Positions 46,010 through 55,730 of a stretch of 64,000 bases of DNA are shown here, in pieces (position 1 is the first letter of the stretch; each line of letters opens with the position of its first letter). The notes below the pieces were generated by a model. That model saw only the letters and a program-made list of their open reading frames with translations, was not told the origin of the DNA and ran no database searches. This stretch comes from Dyadobacter jiangsuensis. GTDB lineage: Bacteria; Bacteroidota; Bacteroidia; Cytophagales; Spirosomataceae. Both the position numbers and the translations under genes were made by a program. The stretch lies in assembly GCF_003014695.1 (NCBI RefSeq), contig NZ_PYAS01000006.1, forward strand, positions 62,001 to 126,000, given 5' to 3'.

Positions 46010-49000
46010 CTAGTTAAAGATATAACGGATACCCAACTGGGCCTGCCAAACGTCGTTGATCGTTCTTGACTTCACGAACGCGTCACGAAGCAGAACTGTC
46101 TCGCCATTCACCACCTGCGTACCCATGCGGTAGGTAGGAACACCTTCTTTGGTTACGCTCGCGAAGTTAAGCGGGTTGGATTGTGTACTGTTTGAAGAAG
46201 CAGTTACCTGATTCGCTACACCCCATTTGTTGTTGATCATATTACCAACGTTGAAAATATCGGCACGGAGACGGATGATATTCTTCTTGTCTTTCTTGCC
46301 CACTTTCACGTAGAAATCCTGCTCCACAGTGATGTCAAAACGAGTCAGCCAAGGATAAGCACCACCATTACGCTCTGCATATTTGCCTTTTCGTTCTTTC
46401 AGATAAGGATGGTTGTCGATGTATTTCTGGAATGCCTCTGTCTGTTGCTCTGGCGAGAATGTGTAAACTTTCTTGTCAACAGTGGTAGTCAGCGTCTGGA
46501 AAGTAATGTCGGTTGCTTTGTTCGGAACAAAGATGAGGTCGTTATTCTGACCATCGCCGTTCATATCGGTTGAGCTGATGTAGGAGATTTTGGTACCGCT
46601 TGAAGATACACCACCCAATGTTACCATCGTAGCACCACCAAATTTACCACCATACTCCTTACGGTAAGAAACATAACCTACAAAACGGTGACGAACGTCA
46701 TTACCTGAATAAGCCAGGTCAAGGTAGTTCAAGCCATTTACACCCGGTACGTTACCTTCTACCGTAGAAGAAACCGAAGCGATGTCCTTAGCCATACCGT
46801 AAGTATAACCTACCATTCCACCGAAACCGCGGGTAGCAGGTTTTTCGAGTTTACCAGTCAAAGAGTAAGAATATCCCTTGTTGGTGTTGGTCAGCACGTA
46901 AGTGTTTGAAACCTGGCTTGAAATCATACGCGCTGCTGTTGCCGCACTGCCGCTCAGACCGGAAGCCGGGAATCGATCGCGGGTATCAGGACCTGTAAAC
47001 TGTGCGTTAGGCGCTTTCAGGTTTACGTCGATGTAGCGGAGCGAATTGTAGTTTTTGTTGAAAATACCTTCCACAGTTGCTACTACACCCCAGCCCAGCT
47101 GCTGGTCGATACCGATGTTGCTTTTCCAGATTTGTGGGAATTTCAGGTCTTCGTCCGATGCATTCACCTGATAGCCTTTCAATGGCTCGGTCAATGGCAA
47201 TGGGGGGTTGTACCGGCTTGGATCCAGTGTAAATGGAAACGCAGTAGTATTGGCTCCTGCAACCGTAGCAGAGTTCACACCATTGTTACCCAACTGATTC
47301 GAAATCAACACGTAAGGAATACGGGAAAGGAACAAACCGGTTCCACCGCGAACCTGCGTGGTGCGGTCGCCTTTTACGTCCCAGTTGAAACCTACGCGTG
47401 GCGAAAGGTAAATGCGTGATTTTGGAACATTACCTGTATTCACATTATAACGGTCACCATTTGGGGATCTGAATGCAATGGTGTCTACAACGGCATTATA
47501 ATACTGCTTGGAAGTATTAGGCATATTGATGTAGTCCGCGCGCAGACCGGCTGTCAGCTTGAAGTTTGGCGTAGCCTGGAATTCATCCTGTACGTACAAG
47601 CTGAAAGTCTGTGTTTTGAATGTCTGCCATGGAGCAGCGCCGCCTGGAAGCAATGAGTAGCGGTAGTTGAAACGAACGACGGTATCAGGAGCGGTTGTCA
47701 GGTTAGGGTTAGCCAGGTATGCATTCGCCGCATTCTTGAAATCCTGAATCGATTTGAACACCCAAACACCATTTGAAGTCGGGAAAAACAAGTTGTTCGA
47801 CTTGAAATGCTCGTAAGACGCACCGGCAGTAAGGGTATGCTTTCCTGCGAAATAGGTCAGGTTGTCGGTGATGTTGAAAGTCGCGTAATCCAAACGGTTA
47901 TTAGGTGTAAATGGATCTGAACCGATGGTGGTGTAGGTAGATCCGTCTTTCTGGATTTCGATCGTCGGGAAGATCGGCGCCTTGTATTTACGGTCTTCGA
48001 TCTGTTTGTTGTAAGTAGCGATCAGGTTATTGGCAAATTTACCGCCGAAGTTCGAGTTCAATTCCGCTACGAATGAACGGGTATTGTCTTGAATGATGTA
48101 ACCTGTGTTTTGCGGAGAAATAGCTGAAAGCGAGTTGGTACGGTTACCGAAACCTGCTGTGTTTGAGCTGTTGCTCTGGCTGATCAGCACGTCCGAATCC
48201 GAATCGTGGTGCGAGTAACGCAGTGTCAGCTTATGCTTGTCGCTGATGTTGTAGTCGATACGGCCGAGGAATTTCTTGCTGGTGTTCTCGTTGTTGAAGC
48301 CATCCAATGCGCCTACATTGTAACCAAACTTCTCTTGCATGAACGAAGCCAGGTCCTGCATGTCCGCGAGTGTCGTACGCGACACGTTGCTACCCGATTG
48401 TCCGCGGTTCAATACGTAATCGAGTGCGGGGCTTGAACGTTTTACAAACTCGCCATTTACGAAGAAGAACAATTTGTTCTTGATAATCGGACCGCCCAGA
48501 CGGAAACCGGTTGTTTTTTCATTGAATTCAGCAACCTTGAATTCAGTACCGTCGATTTTCTTTCCTGCCAGGCTCTTGTTTTTGAAGAAGTGGAAAACCG
48601 AACCCGAGAATTCGTTGGTACCTGAGCGCGTTACCGCGTTGATACCTGCACCCGCGAAGCCCGACTGGCGTACGTCGTAAGGAGCGATGTTGATCTGTAC
48701 CTCTTCGATCGCGTCCAGAGAGATCGCCGTAGAACCCGTACGACCACCTGCCTGCGCCTCGTTACCGAGACCGAAACCGTTGTTGAACACCGAACCGTCG
48801 ATGGTGAAGTTGTTGTAGCGGCTATCCTGGCCACCGAAAGAGCGACCGTTGCTGTACGCATTGTACTTGGTAATGTCGTTGAGCGTACGCCCGAGTGTAG
48901 GGAGGCTCGTGATGAGGCCTTTGTTGAAAGTAGTAGCGGCACCGGTACGGTCGGAGCTGAAAATATCGCTTCCTGCACCGGTAACAATCACTTCCGCGAG

Positions 49001-49366
49001 GTCGGTGGTGCCGTCTTTCAGTTCGAAATTGACGTTGGCAGCCGTACCGAGGTTAGCGAAAATGTTTTCCTGAGATTGTTCATTAAAGCCTACGAAAGAG
49101 ACGGTCACTTTGTAAGGACCGCCCACACGTACCGCGGGGATTGTGTAAAGCCCTTGCTCGTTGGTTACCGAGCCGTATTTTGTTCCTGATGGTTCGTGGA
49201 TCGCAACGACCGTGGCGCCTGGGAGCACCTCGCCTTTGCCGTCTGCAACACGTCCCGTAATCGCTGATGAAGTAACCTGGGCTTGCGCCGCCGGTCCAAA
49301 TAGAGAGAATAGAAGTGCGGTAACCGTGAGGCACACCGCCCGGAAGAGTAAACTTTTCCCGTTCAT
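46010..49366 (-). CDS. Oar-like TonB-dependent receptor (large)
   Basis: Start chosen at [20 protein letters not shown] (49366), a signal peptide ending near AAQAQ; the frame is open 15 codons further. About 1118 residues. Residues ~35-125 are a carboxypeptidase-regulatory-like domain ([20 protein letters not shown]). The plug follows ([59 protein letters not shown]), then a very large barrel with a C-terminal [12 protein letters not shown]. This is the Oar/adhesin-like branch, with the plug pattern [13 protein letters not shown]. The Myxococcus Oar homologue takes part in outer-membrane transport; a protein or peptide substrate is possible. A terminator ends it. Confidence 0.9.
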   Translation of the reverse strand: MNGKSLLFRAVCLTVTALLFSLFGPAAQAQVTSSAITGRVADGKGEVLPGATVVAIHEPSGTKYGSVTNEQGLYTIPAVRVGGPYKVTVSFVGFNEQSQENIFANLGTAANVNFELKDGTTDLAEVIVTGAGSDIFSSDRTGAATTFNKGLITSLPTLGRTLNDITKYNAYSNGRSFGGQDSRYNNFTIDGSVFNNGFGLGNEAQAGGRTGSTAISLDAIEEVQINIAPYDVRQSGFAGAGINAVTRSGTNEFSGSVFHFFKNKSLAGKKIDGTEFKVAEFNEKTTGFRLGGPIIKNKLFFFVNGEFVKRSSPALDYVLNRGQSGSNVSRTTLADMQDLASFMQEKFGYNVGALDGFNNENTSKKFLGRIDYNISDKHKLTLRYSHHDSDSDVLISQSNSSNTAGFGNRTNSLSAISPQNTGYIIQDNTRSFVAELNSNFGGKFANNLIATYNKQIEDRKYKAPIFPTIEIQKDGSTYTTIGSDPFTPNNRLDYATFNITDNLTYFAGKHTLTAGASYEHFKSNNLFFPTSNGVWVFKSIQDFKNAANAYLANPNLTTAPDTVVRFNYRYSLLPGGAAPWQTFKTQTFSLYVQDEFQATPNFKLTAGLRADYINMPNTSKQYYNAVVDTIAFRSPNGDRYNVNTGNVPKSRIYLSPRVGFNWDVKGDRTTQVRGGTGLFLSRIPYVLISNQLGNNGVNSATVAGANTTAFPFTLDPSRYNPPLPLTEPLKGYQVNASDEDLKFPQIWKSNIGIDQQLGWGVVATVEGIFNKNYNSLRYIDVNLKAPNAQFTGPDTRDRFPASGLSGSAATAARMISSQVSNTYVLTNTNKGYSYSLTGKLEKPATRGFGGMVGYTYGMAKDIASVSSTVEGNVPGVNGLNYLDLAYSGNDVRHRFVGYVSYRKEYGGKFGGATMVTLGGVSSSGTKISYISSTDMNGDGQNNDLIFVPNKATDITFQTLTTTVDKKVYTFSPEQQTEAFQKYIDNHPYLKERKGKYAERNGGAYPWLTRFDITVEQDFYVKVGKKDKKNIIRLRADIFNVGNMINNKWGVANQVTASSNSTQSNPLNFASVTKEGVPTYRMGTQVVNGETVLLRDAFVKSRTINDVWQAQLGIRYIFN

Positions 49367-49756
49367 AAATTTGGTGATTTGGTTTGTAAGAATACTAGCG
49401 GATTCATTCAAGGAGGATGAATAATTGATGCAAAATAATAGCTTTTTACATTTACAAACAAAAGGCTAAATCCTACTAAAATGCAATACTAGTCTTCATA
49501 ACTAGCTGATCTATTGAAATAATGCAGATTCGTGCACCAATACTTCAATATTTTTCATTTTATCAAATCATTAACAAATCCTGAGAAGGGCCAAAGGCTT
49601 TTGAAGAGCAGATTGGAGGCAGAAAAAAGATTTTTTATCTACGAAACAAGCAATTATTGTACCATGAGGTAACCGGCATTTAACAAATTGTTAAATTTTT
49701 GAAAGCCGGGATTTTTTTCCATACCGGAATTCCTTGCAACCTTTGTGCTGTAAGAC
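49367..49756. other. AT-rich 390-base intergenic region, no gene
   Basis: No ORF with coding character. It is the leader of the Oar-like receptor. TTTAACAA-A-TTGTTAAA (49679-49695) is a 17-base palindrome and the clearest operator-like site. A CCTTTG box near 49741 is a weak promoter hint towards the esterase gene. Confidence 0.5.
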
Positions 49757-49861
49757 GATCGACGGCCGACAACCGACCGCTGACCGCCGATCATGATTTC
49801 TTGTCGTTGGCCAACAGCGGATGACCAGAGATCGGCGGTCGACCGTCAGCTGTCGGCGGTC
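49757..49861. repeat. Heptamer-based imperfect inverted repeat (GACCGCY type)
   Basis: The left arm 49761-49792 and right arm 49830-49861 pair at 26 of 32 positions, with a perfect 11-bp inner stem (GACCGCCGATC / GATCGGCGGTC). The 37-base loop contains the perfect palindrome GTTGGCCAAC (49806-49815). Units resemble GACCGCT/GACCGCC, as at 57272-57416. The element ends 31 bases before the esterase start. Confidence 0.85.
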
Positions 49862-49892
49862 CTCCAACCCTATTCCAAAGTTCAACAACATT

Positions 49893-50669
49893 ATGCAACT
49901 CAATTTCAAACAAATAGGCGAAACTGGCAAGCCCCTGATCATCCTTCACGGCGTGTTCGGCTTTCTGGACAACTGGCTTACCATCGGAAAAACGATTTCC
50001 GAACAGGGTTACCGCGTCTATCTGGTCGACCAGCGCGGCCACGGGCGCTCTCCGCACGAAGGCCCGCTCAATTTCCCGACGCTTGCAGCCGACTTGAGAG
50101 AATTCCTGGACCAACAAAATATAGAATCTCCGATCCTGATCGGGCATTCAATGGGTGGAAAAACGGTAATGGAGTACGCAGTGACTTATCCCGGCACATT
50201 CGATGCCCTGGTGGTTGTCGACATCGGCCCCAAAGCCTACCCTATTCATCATACCAAAATACTGAAAGGCCTGAATGCGATCCCCATTGATGAGATCGAA
50301 AGCCGTAACCAGGCCGATGAGCTGCTGAGTGAATATGAACCGGTATTGGGCGTGCGGCAGTTTTTGCTGAAAAACCTGTACAGAAAGGACGAGGGCGGGT
50401 TCGCGTGGCGCTTTAACCTGCCATTACTCACGACCGACATGGCTAATGTAGGCGCGCAGATCAAATCGGACAAGCCTGTGGAAACTCCGACGCTGTTCAT
50501 GCGGGGAAGCAATTCCAATTATGTACTGGACGAAGATCTGGAAGGTATTCTAGACCTGTTTCCGAATGCACAACTGAAAACAATCGAAGGAGCAGGGCAC
50601 TGGGTGCAGGCTGAGCAGCCGAAAGCGTTTGTCAGCACCCTGCTGGAATTTCTGAATACGGCTATCTGA
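49893..50669 (+). CDS. YbfF-like alpha/beta hydrolase (esterase)
   Basis: Start chosen at MQLNFKQIGETGKPLIILHG (49893), the usual start of this family; the longer frame from 49821 runs through the repeat. 258 residues, like E. coli YbfF. LHGVFGFLDNW, the nucleophile elbow ILIGHSMGGKTVMEY (Ser86), an Asp in VVVDIGPKAYP, and His in GAGHWVQAEQP are present. YbfF members hydrolyse short acyl esters and thioesters, such as acyl-CoA. Cytoplasmic (no signal). It overlaps the convergent lipoprotein gene by 8 bases. Confidence 0.88.
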   Translation: MQLNFKQIGETGKPLIILHGVFGFLDNWLTIGKTISEQGYRVYLVDQRGHGRSPHEGPLNFPTLAADLREFLDQQNIESPILIGHSMGGKTVMEYAVTYPGTFDALVVVDIGPKAYPIHHTKILKGLNAIPIDEIESRNQADELLSEYEPVLGVRQFLLKNLYRKDEGGFAWRFNLPLLTTDMANVGAQIKSDKPVETPTLFMRGSNSNYVLDEDLEGILDLFPNAQLKTIEGAGHWVQAEQPKAFVSTLLEFLNTAI

Positions 50670-51093
50670 CGTATTTCACCCTCGGCGAGTTACACGAAGC
50701 GATAATCAGTTGATCATCACTGATCGATATCTCCCAGCTGGGGCAGGGAATGCAGTTCAGCAGCTCGCATAGCGGGTTATTAGGCAATGCGGTGCTTGGC
50801 TTCACATCGACCAGGGTGCCATTGATGATCATCGTGGCAGGTGCGCAGCACCGTGGCGTGCCGTCGGCATTAAGTACCACGCCGTCGGTTCGAAATATCA
50901 ATGAATCAGATTTGGCAGCTTCGATTGGCTCCCACGTACTTTTATTATCGAGTGAGGATCTTTCGACTTCGATGGAATGCCAAATGCCCGACACCGTCGT
51001 GAAAGCAGAATTGGGCGAAAGATCATTGAAACTATCCTTTTTACAAGACAATACCCACACCAGGACCAAGGGTATGTATAATAGTCTTTTCAT
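50662..51093 (-). CDS. Hypothetical lipoprotein
   Basis: 143 residues. The N-terminus MKRLLYIPLVLVWVLSCKKD is a lipoprotein signal with Cys17 after a VLS lipobox. Then comes a compact beta domain with several cysteines (PRCCAPATM, LCELLNCIPCPSW, IASCNSPRV) that could form disulfides. SGIWHSIEVERSS and SISDDQLIIASC have a lipocalin-like rhythm, but I cannot assign a family. Expected at the inner or outer membrane. It overlaps the end of the esterase gene by 8 bases. Confidence 0.7.
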   Translation of the reverse strand: MKRLLYIPLVLVWVLSCKKDSFNDLSPNSAFTTVSGIWHSIEVERSSLDNKSTWEPIEAAKSDSLIFRTDGVVLNADGTPRCCAPATMIINGTLVDVKPSTALPNNPLCELLNCIPCPSWEISISDDQLIIASCNSPRVKYVR

Positions 51094-51173
51094 ACTTATT
51101 AAATAATTTTATTTACTCCGTAGATTCACAATCAGCACTTTTGGTTGGAAAGAATTAAAAAAATGAGACACCT

Positions 51174-51878
51174 ATGAACGATTCCGGGATTTCTCTGTAC
51201 TTAATCCCTACAATACTGGCGGAAGGCACCCAAAACGACGTCCTTGCACCTCAGATTAAAGATGCTATACAGCACCTGGATGTTTTCTTCGTGGAAAATA
51301 TCCGCACTGCCCGGCGCTTCATCAGCAGCCTGAAACTCGGCAAGGTGATCGACGAACTGACATTCATTGAACTGAACAAGGATACTCCGGAAACGGAAAC
51401 AGTTGCATCGCTGCGAAGCCTTTCCAAAAGTGCCGGTGTTATATCGGAAGCGGGTTGCCCGGGCGTCGCCGACCCGGGCGCGGTGGCTGTGCGCCTTGCA
51501 CACGAGCTGGGGATACGCGTGGTGCCATTGGTAGGACCATCGTCCATACTGCTGGCGCTAATGGCTTCCGGAATGAGCGGGCAGTCGTTCGCATTTCACG
51601 GTTATCTGCCGATCGATAAAGTACAGCGTAAAAAGGCATTACAAAACCTGGAAAGAAACGCGAGGCAATATCAGCAGACGCAGATATTCATGGAAACGCC
51701 TTTCCGTAACAACCAGCTGCTGGAAGCGGTGATTGAAGCATGCTCCCCCGACCTGGCATTGTGCATTGCCGCGAACGTCACTGCGCCGGACGAGCTGATC
51801 AAGACCATGCCTGTTCGGAAATGGAAGGTACAAAAGCCTGATTTGCATAAAATTCCGGCAATTTTCATCATCGGATAG
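51174..51878 (+). CDS. Tetrapyrrole-methylase-family SAM methyltransferase (RsmI-like)
   Basis: 234 residues. LYLIPTILAEGTQNDVLAPQ begins the fold, GVISEAGCPGVADPGAVAVR is the SAM-binding and substrate region, and VVPLVGPSSILLALMASGMS plus FMETPFRNNQLLEAVIE fit RsmI (16S rRNA C1402 2'-O-methyltransferase) and its paralogues. The N-terminal Gly-rich motif of RsmI (TPIGNLxD) is TILAEGTQ here, so this is probably a paralogue and not RsmI itself. Target unknown. Confidence 0.8.
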   Translation: MNDSGISLYLIPTILAEGTQNDVLAPQIKDAIQHLDVFFVENIRTARRFISSLKLGKVIDELTFIELNKDTPETETVASLRSLSKSAGVISEAGCPGVADPGAVAVRLAHELGIRVVPLVGPSSILLALMASGMSGQSFAFHGYLPIDKVQRKKALQNLERNARQYQQTQIFMETPFRNNQLLEAVIEACSPDLALCIAANVTAPDELIKTMPVRKWKVQKPDLHKIPAIFIIG

Positions 51879-51968
51879 GCTTTTGGTGAACGCTGTCTTA
51901 ATTTTACCAGTTACAACGCATAAGGCTGTTTCCGGGTCTTTCGTTCTCTTTGCAAACTGCTATTCATT

Positions 51969-52664
51969 TTGAAAAAATATATTCTGATAGCCATCCTGGC
52001 TGCGGCCGGATTGTGGAGCTGTAATGAAGACAGTCTCGACGCGAGCATTACCGTCGATTCCAATTTCCAATCGGGGACAACCGGGGAAAATGGCTGGATT
52101 CCCGAATACGCCGGATACGCTTCAACAGCCGATTCGAGCCAGTTGGACACCGTGGCGGCCACGGCGCTGCTTCCGCGGGGCCTCGATACCACCCAATATG
52201 GCTTCCGGATTCTGTCGAGGTATTCCAAAGGCAATATGTTCAGTTATATCAAGAAGCGCGTCACCGGTTTCAAGCCTAACAAGCCTTATGAAATGACGCT
52301 TCAGGTCGATCTGGCAACGAAATACACAGCAAGCGCCGTGGTCGACAAGGTGACGTTCAAATCGGGCGTGTCCACCATTGAGCCTTTGACTGAGAAACTG
52401 ACCTCGGGTGTATATGCATTTAACCTGGACAAGGGCACAGGCACGCAGGTGGGCAAGGATGTGCTGCTGAGCGGCAGCATTGCCAGCACCAATCTCGACA
52501 CACGCTATTATACGCTATTAAGGTATTCCAATGACGGACAACCTGTTACTGTAACCACCAACAACAGTGGTGAGCTATGGTTTTACGCCGGAACCGACTC
52601 TGATTATAAGGATACCACCATATTTTACTTCGACCGCATTATAGCGCGGTTCAAAGAACTGTAA
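51969..52664 (+). CDS. Hypothetical lipoprotein
   Basis: 231 residues from a TTG codon (51969), giving MKKYILIAILAAAGLWSCNE, a lipoprotein signal with Cys18. The mature protein begins EDSLDASITVDSNFQSGTTG and has a beta-rich composition with a YTLLRYSNDGQPVTVTTNNS segment. I do not recognise the family. It probably faces the periplasm or the surface. It lies 51 bases before the MBL hydrolase gene on the same strand. Confidence 0.65.
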   Translation: MKKYILIAILAAAGLWSCNEDSLDASITVDSNFQSGTTGENGWIPEYAGYASTADSSQLDTVAATALLPRGLDTTQYGFRILSRYSKGNMFSYIKKRVTGFKPNKPYEMTLQVDLATKYTASAVVDKVTFKSGVSTIEPLTEKLTSGVYAFNLDKGTGTQVGKDVLLSGSIASTNLDTRYYTLLRYSNDGQPVTVTTNNSGELWFYAGTDSDYKDTTIFYFDRIIARFKEL

Positions 52665-52714
52665 AGTGTTTTGTAAATTCGCGCCCATTCATTAATCCAC
52701 ATATCCCTACCGGA

Positions 52715-53353
52715 ATGGTACAGGTCCAAACATTTGTATTTAATCCATTTTCTGAAAATACCTATCTGCTATACGACGAAACCGGCGAGGCGATCATCAT
52801 TGATCCAGGCTGCTACGACCGCTCGGAAGTAAACGAACTCACGGATTTTGTGCAGCAACACGGTCTGAAACCCGTGCAGATCGTAAATACCCATGCGCAT
52901 ATCGACCATGTGTTGGGCGTGGCGGCGCTCAAAAGGAAATATGACATCCCGTTTGTCCTGCATAAGCTGGATGAGCCGCTTTTGAAGGCCGTCAAAACCT
53001 ATGCTTCCAACTACGGCTTTTCCGCATTTGAAGAGCCTGAAATCGACGGCTTTATCAAAGAAGGCGAAACGATTGAATTTGGCAATACATCGCTCAAAAT
53101 CATATTCGTACCCGGCCACGCGCCCGGCCACGTCGCATTGGTCAATGAAGCCGAAAAATTCGTGATCGGTGGCGATGTGCTGTTCCGCATGAGCATTGGT
53201 CGTACCGACCTCCCCGGCGGAGACCACGCCACATTGCTGCGCAGTATCCGGGAGCAAATGTTCACTTTGCCCGACGATTACACGGTGTACGCCGGCCATA
53301 TGGAGCCTACCACCATTGGCTTTGAAAAAAGAAACAATCCCTTCTTCAAATAG
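52715..53353 (+). CDS. MBL-fold metallohydrolase (glyoxalase II-like)
   Basis: 212 residues. The metal-binding set is NTHAHIDHVLGVAAL (HxHxDH), VPGHAPGHVALV, GGDVLFRMSIGRTDLPGGD and YAGHMEPTT. TYLLYDETGEAIIIDPGCYD starts the fold. This is the glyoxalase-II-like/YcbL branch, which hydrolyses thioesters in the cytoplasm. pssA starts 6 bases downstream, so the two are co-transcribed. Confidence 0.9.
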   Translation: MVQVQTFVFNPFSENTYLLYDETGEAIIIDPGCYDRSEVNELTDFVQQHGLKPVQIVNTHAHIDHVLGVAALKRKYDIPFVLHKLDEPLLKAVKTYASNYGFSAFEEPEIDGFIKEGETIEFGNTSLKIIFVPGHAPGHVALVNEAEKFVIGGDVLFRMSIGRTDLPGGDHATLLRSIREQMFTLPDDYTVYAGHMEPTTIGFEKRNNPFFK

Positions 53354-53359
53354 CGCCCT

Positions 53360-54064
53360 ATGATCCGTCGCAATATCCCCAATGCACTCACCTGCGGTAA
53401 TTTGCTTTGCGGCTGCATTGGCGTGGTGGAAGCATTCCACAACAACCTGCTGCTATCTTGCGTACTCATCGGCGTCGCATTGATATTCGATTTTCTGGAT
53501 GGCTTTATCGCCCGTCTCCTAAAAGTCACCTCCCCCATCGGACGCGACCTCGATTCATTGGCCGACGTGGTTACATTTGGAGTGCTGCCTTCAATTATCA
53601 TGTACCAGCTGCTGATGCAAAGCATTCCCGATTTGTTCGGGATCTGGAAAGCCTACGCCGCATTTATCATCGCGATTTTCTCGGCAATCCGCCTCGCGAA
53701 ATTCAACAACGATCCGCGCCAGTCCGATTCCTTCATAGGCGTGCCTACACCTGCGAACGCGATGCTGATCGCCTCTTTGCCGTTGATTGTCCATACGGAA
53801 AGTGAATTCTGGAAGCATATCATCATCAACACCAATAACCTGCTCATATTGAGCGCCGTCATGTCGTACGCATTGGTAATGGAGCTTCCGTTGATCGCGC
53901 TCAAATTCAAGAATTTCGGGTGGCAGGGCAACGAGGCGCGTTTCATTCTGATCGGTGTTACGGTACTGTTGCTCGCTACGCTGAAATTCCTCGCCGTTCC
54001 CGCGATACTCGTCGTTTACGTGCTTCTTTCCCTCGCCGCGAACATCACGAAAAAGCAGGCCTGA
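53360..54064 (+). CDS. pssA: CDP-diacylglycerol-serine O-phosphatidyltransferase
   Basis: 234 residues with six to seven membrane segments. The CDP-alcohol phosphatidyltransferase signature DG-x2-AR-x8-G-x3-D-x3-D is complete (D47, G48, A51, R52, G61, D65, D69). RRNIPNALTCGNLLCGCIGV is the typical PssA start, and SDSFIGVPTPANAMLIASLP fits the type II enzyme of Gram-positives and Bacteroidota. It makes phosphatidylserine, the precursor of phosphatidylethanolamine, at the inner membrane. Confidence 0.92.
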   Translation: MIRRNIPNALTCGNLLCGCIGVVEAFHNNLLLSCVLIGVALIFDFLDGFIARLLKVTSPIGRDLDSLADVVTFGVLPSIIMYQLLMQSIPDLFGIWKAYAAFIIAIFSAIRLAKFNNDPRQSDSFIGVPTPANAMLIASLPLIVHTESEFWKHIIINTNNLLILSAVMSYALVMELPLIALKFKNFGWQGNEARFILIGVTVLLLATLKFLAVPAILVVYVLLSLAANITKKQA

Positions 54065-54199
54065 ATTGGTACCGAAGACTTTTTTTTGCATTTTTGTAGT
54101 CTTTCCGGCAACGTATGTTGCTTATTATTATCATTTTAGCATTAAATCCCGTTCTTTTCTGCCTTTAACCCTCAGCAGTTTTGAACCGTCCCCACTAGC

Positions 54200-55201
54200 A
54201 TGGCATTCTCCCGCATTACAGGCTTAGGCTTTTACGTTCCAGACAATATCATCACCAACGACGACCTTACCCAATGGATGGAAACTTCCGATGAATGGAT
54301 CCGCGAGCGGACCGGCATTCAGGAGCGTCGGTATTTCGAATACGGGAAAGATACCAATTACAGCATGGCTGCCGCTGCATCCCGGCAGGCGCTGGAACGG
54401 GCCGGACTTACGCCGAACGACATAGATGTGATCGTGTACGCTACCATCACCCCCGACTATTTTTTCCCGGGCTCGGCTTTTCTGATGCAGCGCGAACTGG
54501 GTATGGATGGTAAGCCGGTGATCGATATCCGTGAGCAGTGTTCGGGGTTTGTGTATGCACTTTCCATCGCCGATCAGTTCATCAAATCGGGTATGTACAA
54601 AACCGCATTAGTAGTAGGCTCGGAAATACAGTCATCGTGGATCGACAAGAGCACCGCAGGACGTAATACTGCGGTAATTTTTGGGGATGGGGCCGGAGCC
54701 GCGGTGGTTTCCGCCACGGATGATCCCCAACACTGTATATTATCTACACACCTTCATGCCGACGGCAGGTTTGCCGAGGAGCTATTTGTAAAAGATCCGG
54801 GCAGCAGCCGCGAAGGTCGTCCGGTAAGCCAGGAGGTGATCGAAGCAGGCGGGCACAATGTATATATGAATGGCAATGCCGTTTTCAAACACGCGATTGT
54901 GCGCTTCGGCGAAGTAATTCAGGAGGCTTTGGAGGCCAATGGATATACCGCCGGCGATATCGATCTGCTCGTCCCGCACCAGGCAAATATCCGTATCAGC
55001 GACTACGTGCGCCAGCAGCTGGGCCTCTCAGAATCACAGGTAATCAACAACTTACAACGTTTCGGAAACACCACGGCAGCCTCCATTCCCATCGCCCTGA
55101 CAGAAGCTTGGGAGACCGGGAAAGTGAAAGAAGGCGACCTGGTTTGCCTTGCGGCATTCGGAAGCGGATTCACTTGGGCATCAGCGCTGATCAGGTGGTA
55201 A
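54200..55201 (+). CDS. fabH: 3-oxoacyl-ACP synthase III
   Basis: 333 residues. The Cys-His-Asn triad is C114 (DIREQCSGFVYAL), H260 (LLVPHQANIRISDY) and N290 (RFGNTTAASIPIAL). FGDGAGAAVVSA and the C-terminal VCLAAFGSGFTWASALIRW match FabH. It begins fatty acid synthesis from acetyl- or branched acyl-CoA and malonyl-ACP. A second FabH-like gene is common in this phylum, so whether this is the housekeeping copy is not certain. Confidence 0.9.
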   Translation: MAFSRITGLGFYVPDNIITNDDLTQWMETSDEWIRERTGIQERRYFEYGKDTNYSMAAAASRQALERAGLTPNDIDVIVYATITPDYFFPGSAFLMQRELGMDGKPVIDIREQCSGFVYALSIADQFIKSGMYKTALVVGSEIQSSWIDKSTAGRNTAVIFGDGAGAAVVSATDDPQHCILSTHLHADGRFAEELFVKDPGSSREGRPVSQEVIEAGGHNVYMNGNAVFKHAIVRFGEVIQEALEANGYTAGDIDLLVPHQANIRISDYVRQQLGLSESQVINNLQRFGNTTAASIPIALTEAWETGKVKEGDLVCLAAFGSGFTWASALIRW

Positions 55202-55210
55202 CTCGCCGGA

Positions 55211-55570
55211 CTAGAATTGTCCGGTCGACAGCATTACCAGCGTGCACCCCTCTATTGGTATGATATTTTTATCGATTAAAATATCCTTAAATTCAGGATT
55301 CTCTGTACCAGGGTTGAAGATAACGCGTTTAGGATTTAGAGAAATGATGTAATCGTAGTATTCAGGTTGGTGGCTCGGATTGATATATAATGTGACGGTA
55401 TCTACGTCTTTCCAGTCAGTTTTGTCTGTGTTGATTTCCTCTCCTAATGCAAAACCTTTCCTGCGTCCGATGAGTAAAATGGGATGACCATTGTGTCTGA
55501 GTTTCTGTGCTGCCAGGTAAGCGTATCTGGAAGGATTGGAAGTCGCTCCTATGATGAGTGTACGTTTCAT
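55211..55570 (-). CDS. CoA-binding domain protein (YccU-like)
   Basis: 119 residues. TLIIGATSNPSRYAYLAAQK, then HPILLIGRRKGFALGEEI, DTVTLYINPSHQPEYYDYI and KRVIFNPGTENPEFKDIL match the CoA-binding Rossmann domain. Small stand-alone members have no proven role. It converges with fabH, with nine bases between the stops. Confidence 0.85.
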   Translation of the reverse strand: MKRTLIIGATSNPSRYAYLAAQKLRHNGHPILLIGRRKGFALGEEINTDKTDWKDVDTVTLYINPSHQPEYYDYIISLNPKRVIFNPGTENPEFKDILIDKNIIPIEGCTLVMLSTGQF

Positions 55571-55730
55571 GCCAAATCAATTTAATAAACAATAAGGGCT
55601 GCAAAGCAGTATCTGCAACAGCCACACACACTTTTGAAACACCAAAAGATCGTTCCCGATTCCCGCAAGGGGCCAGGACGCATGGTCAACCGTACAACGT
55701 TAAGAAACTATAATAACAGCTTTTATCAAA

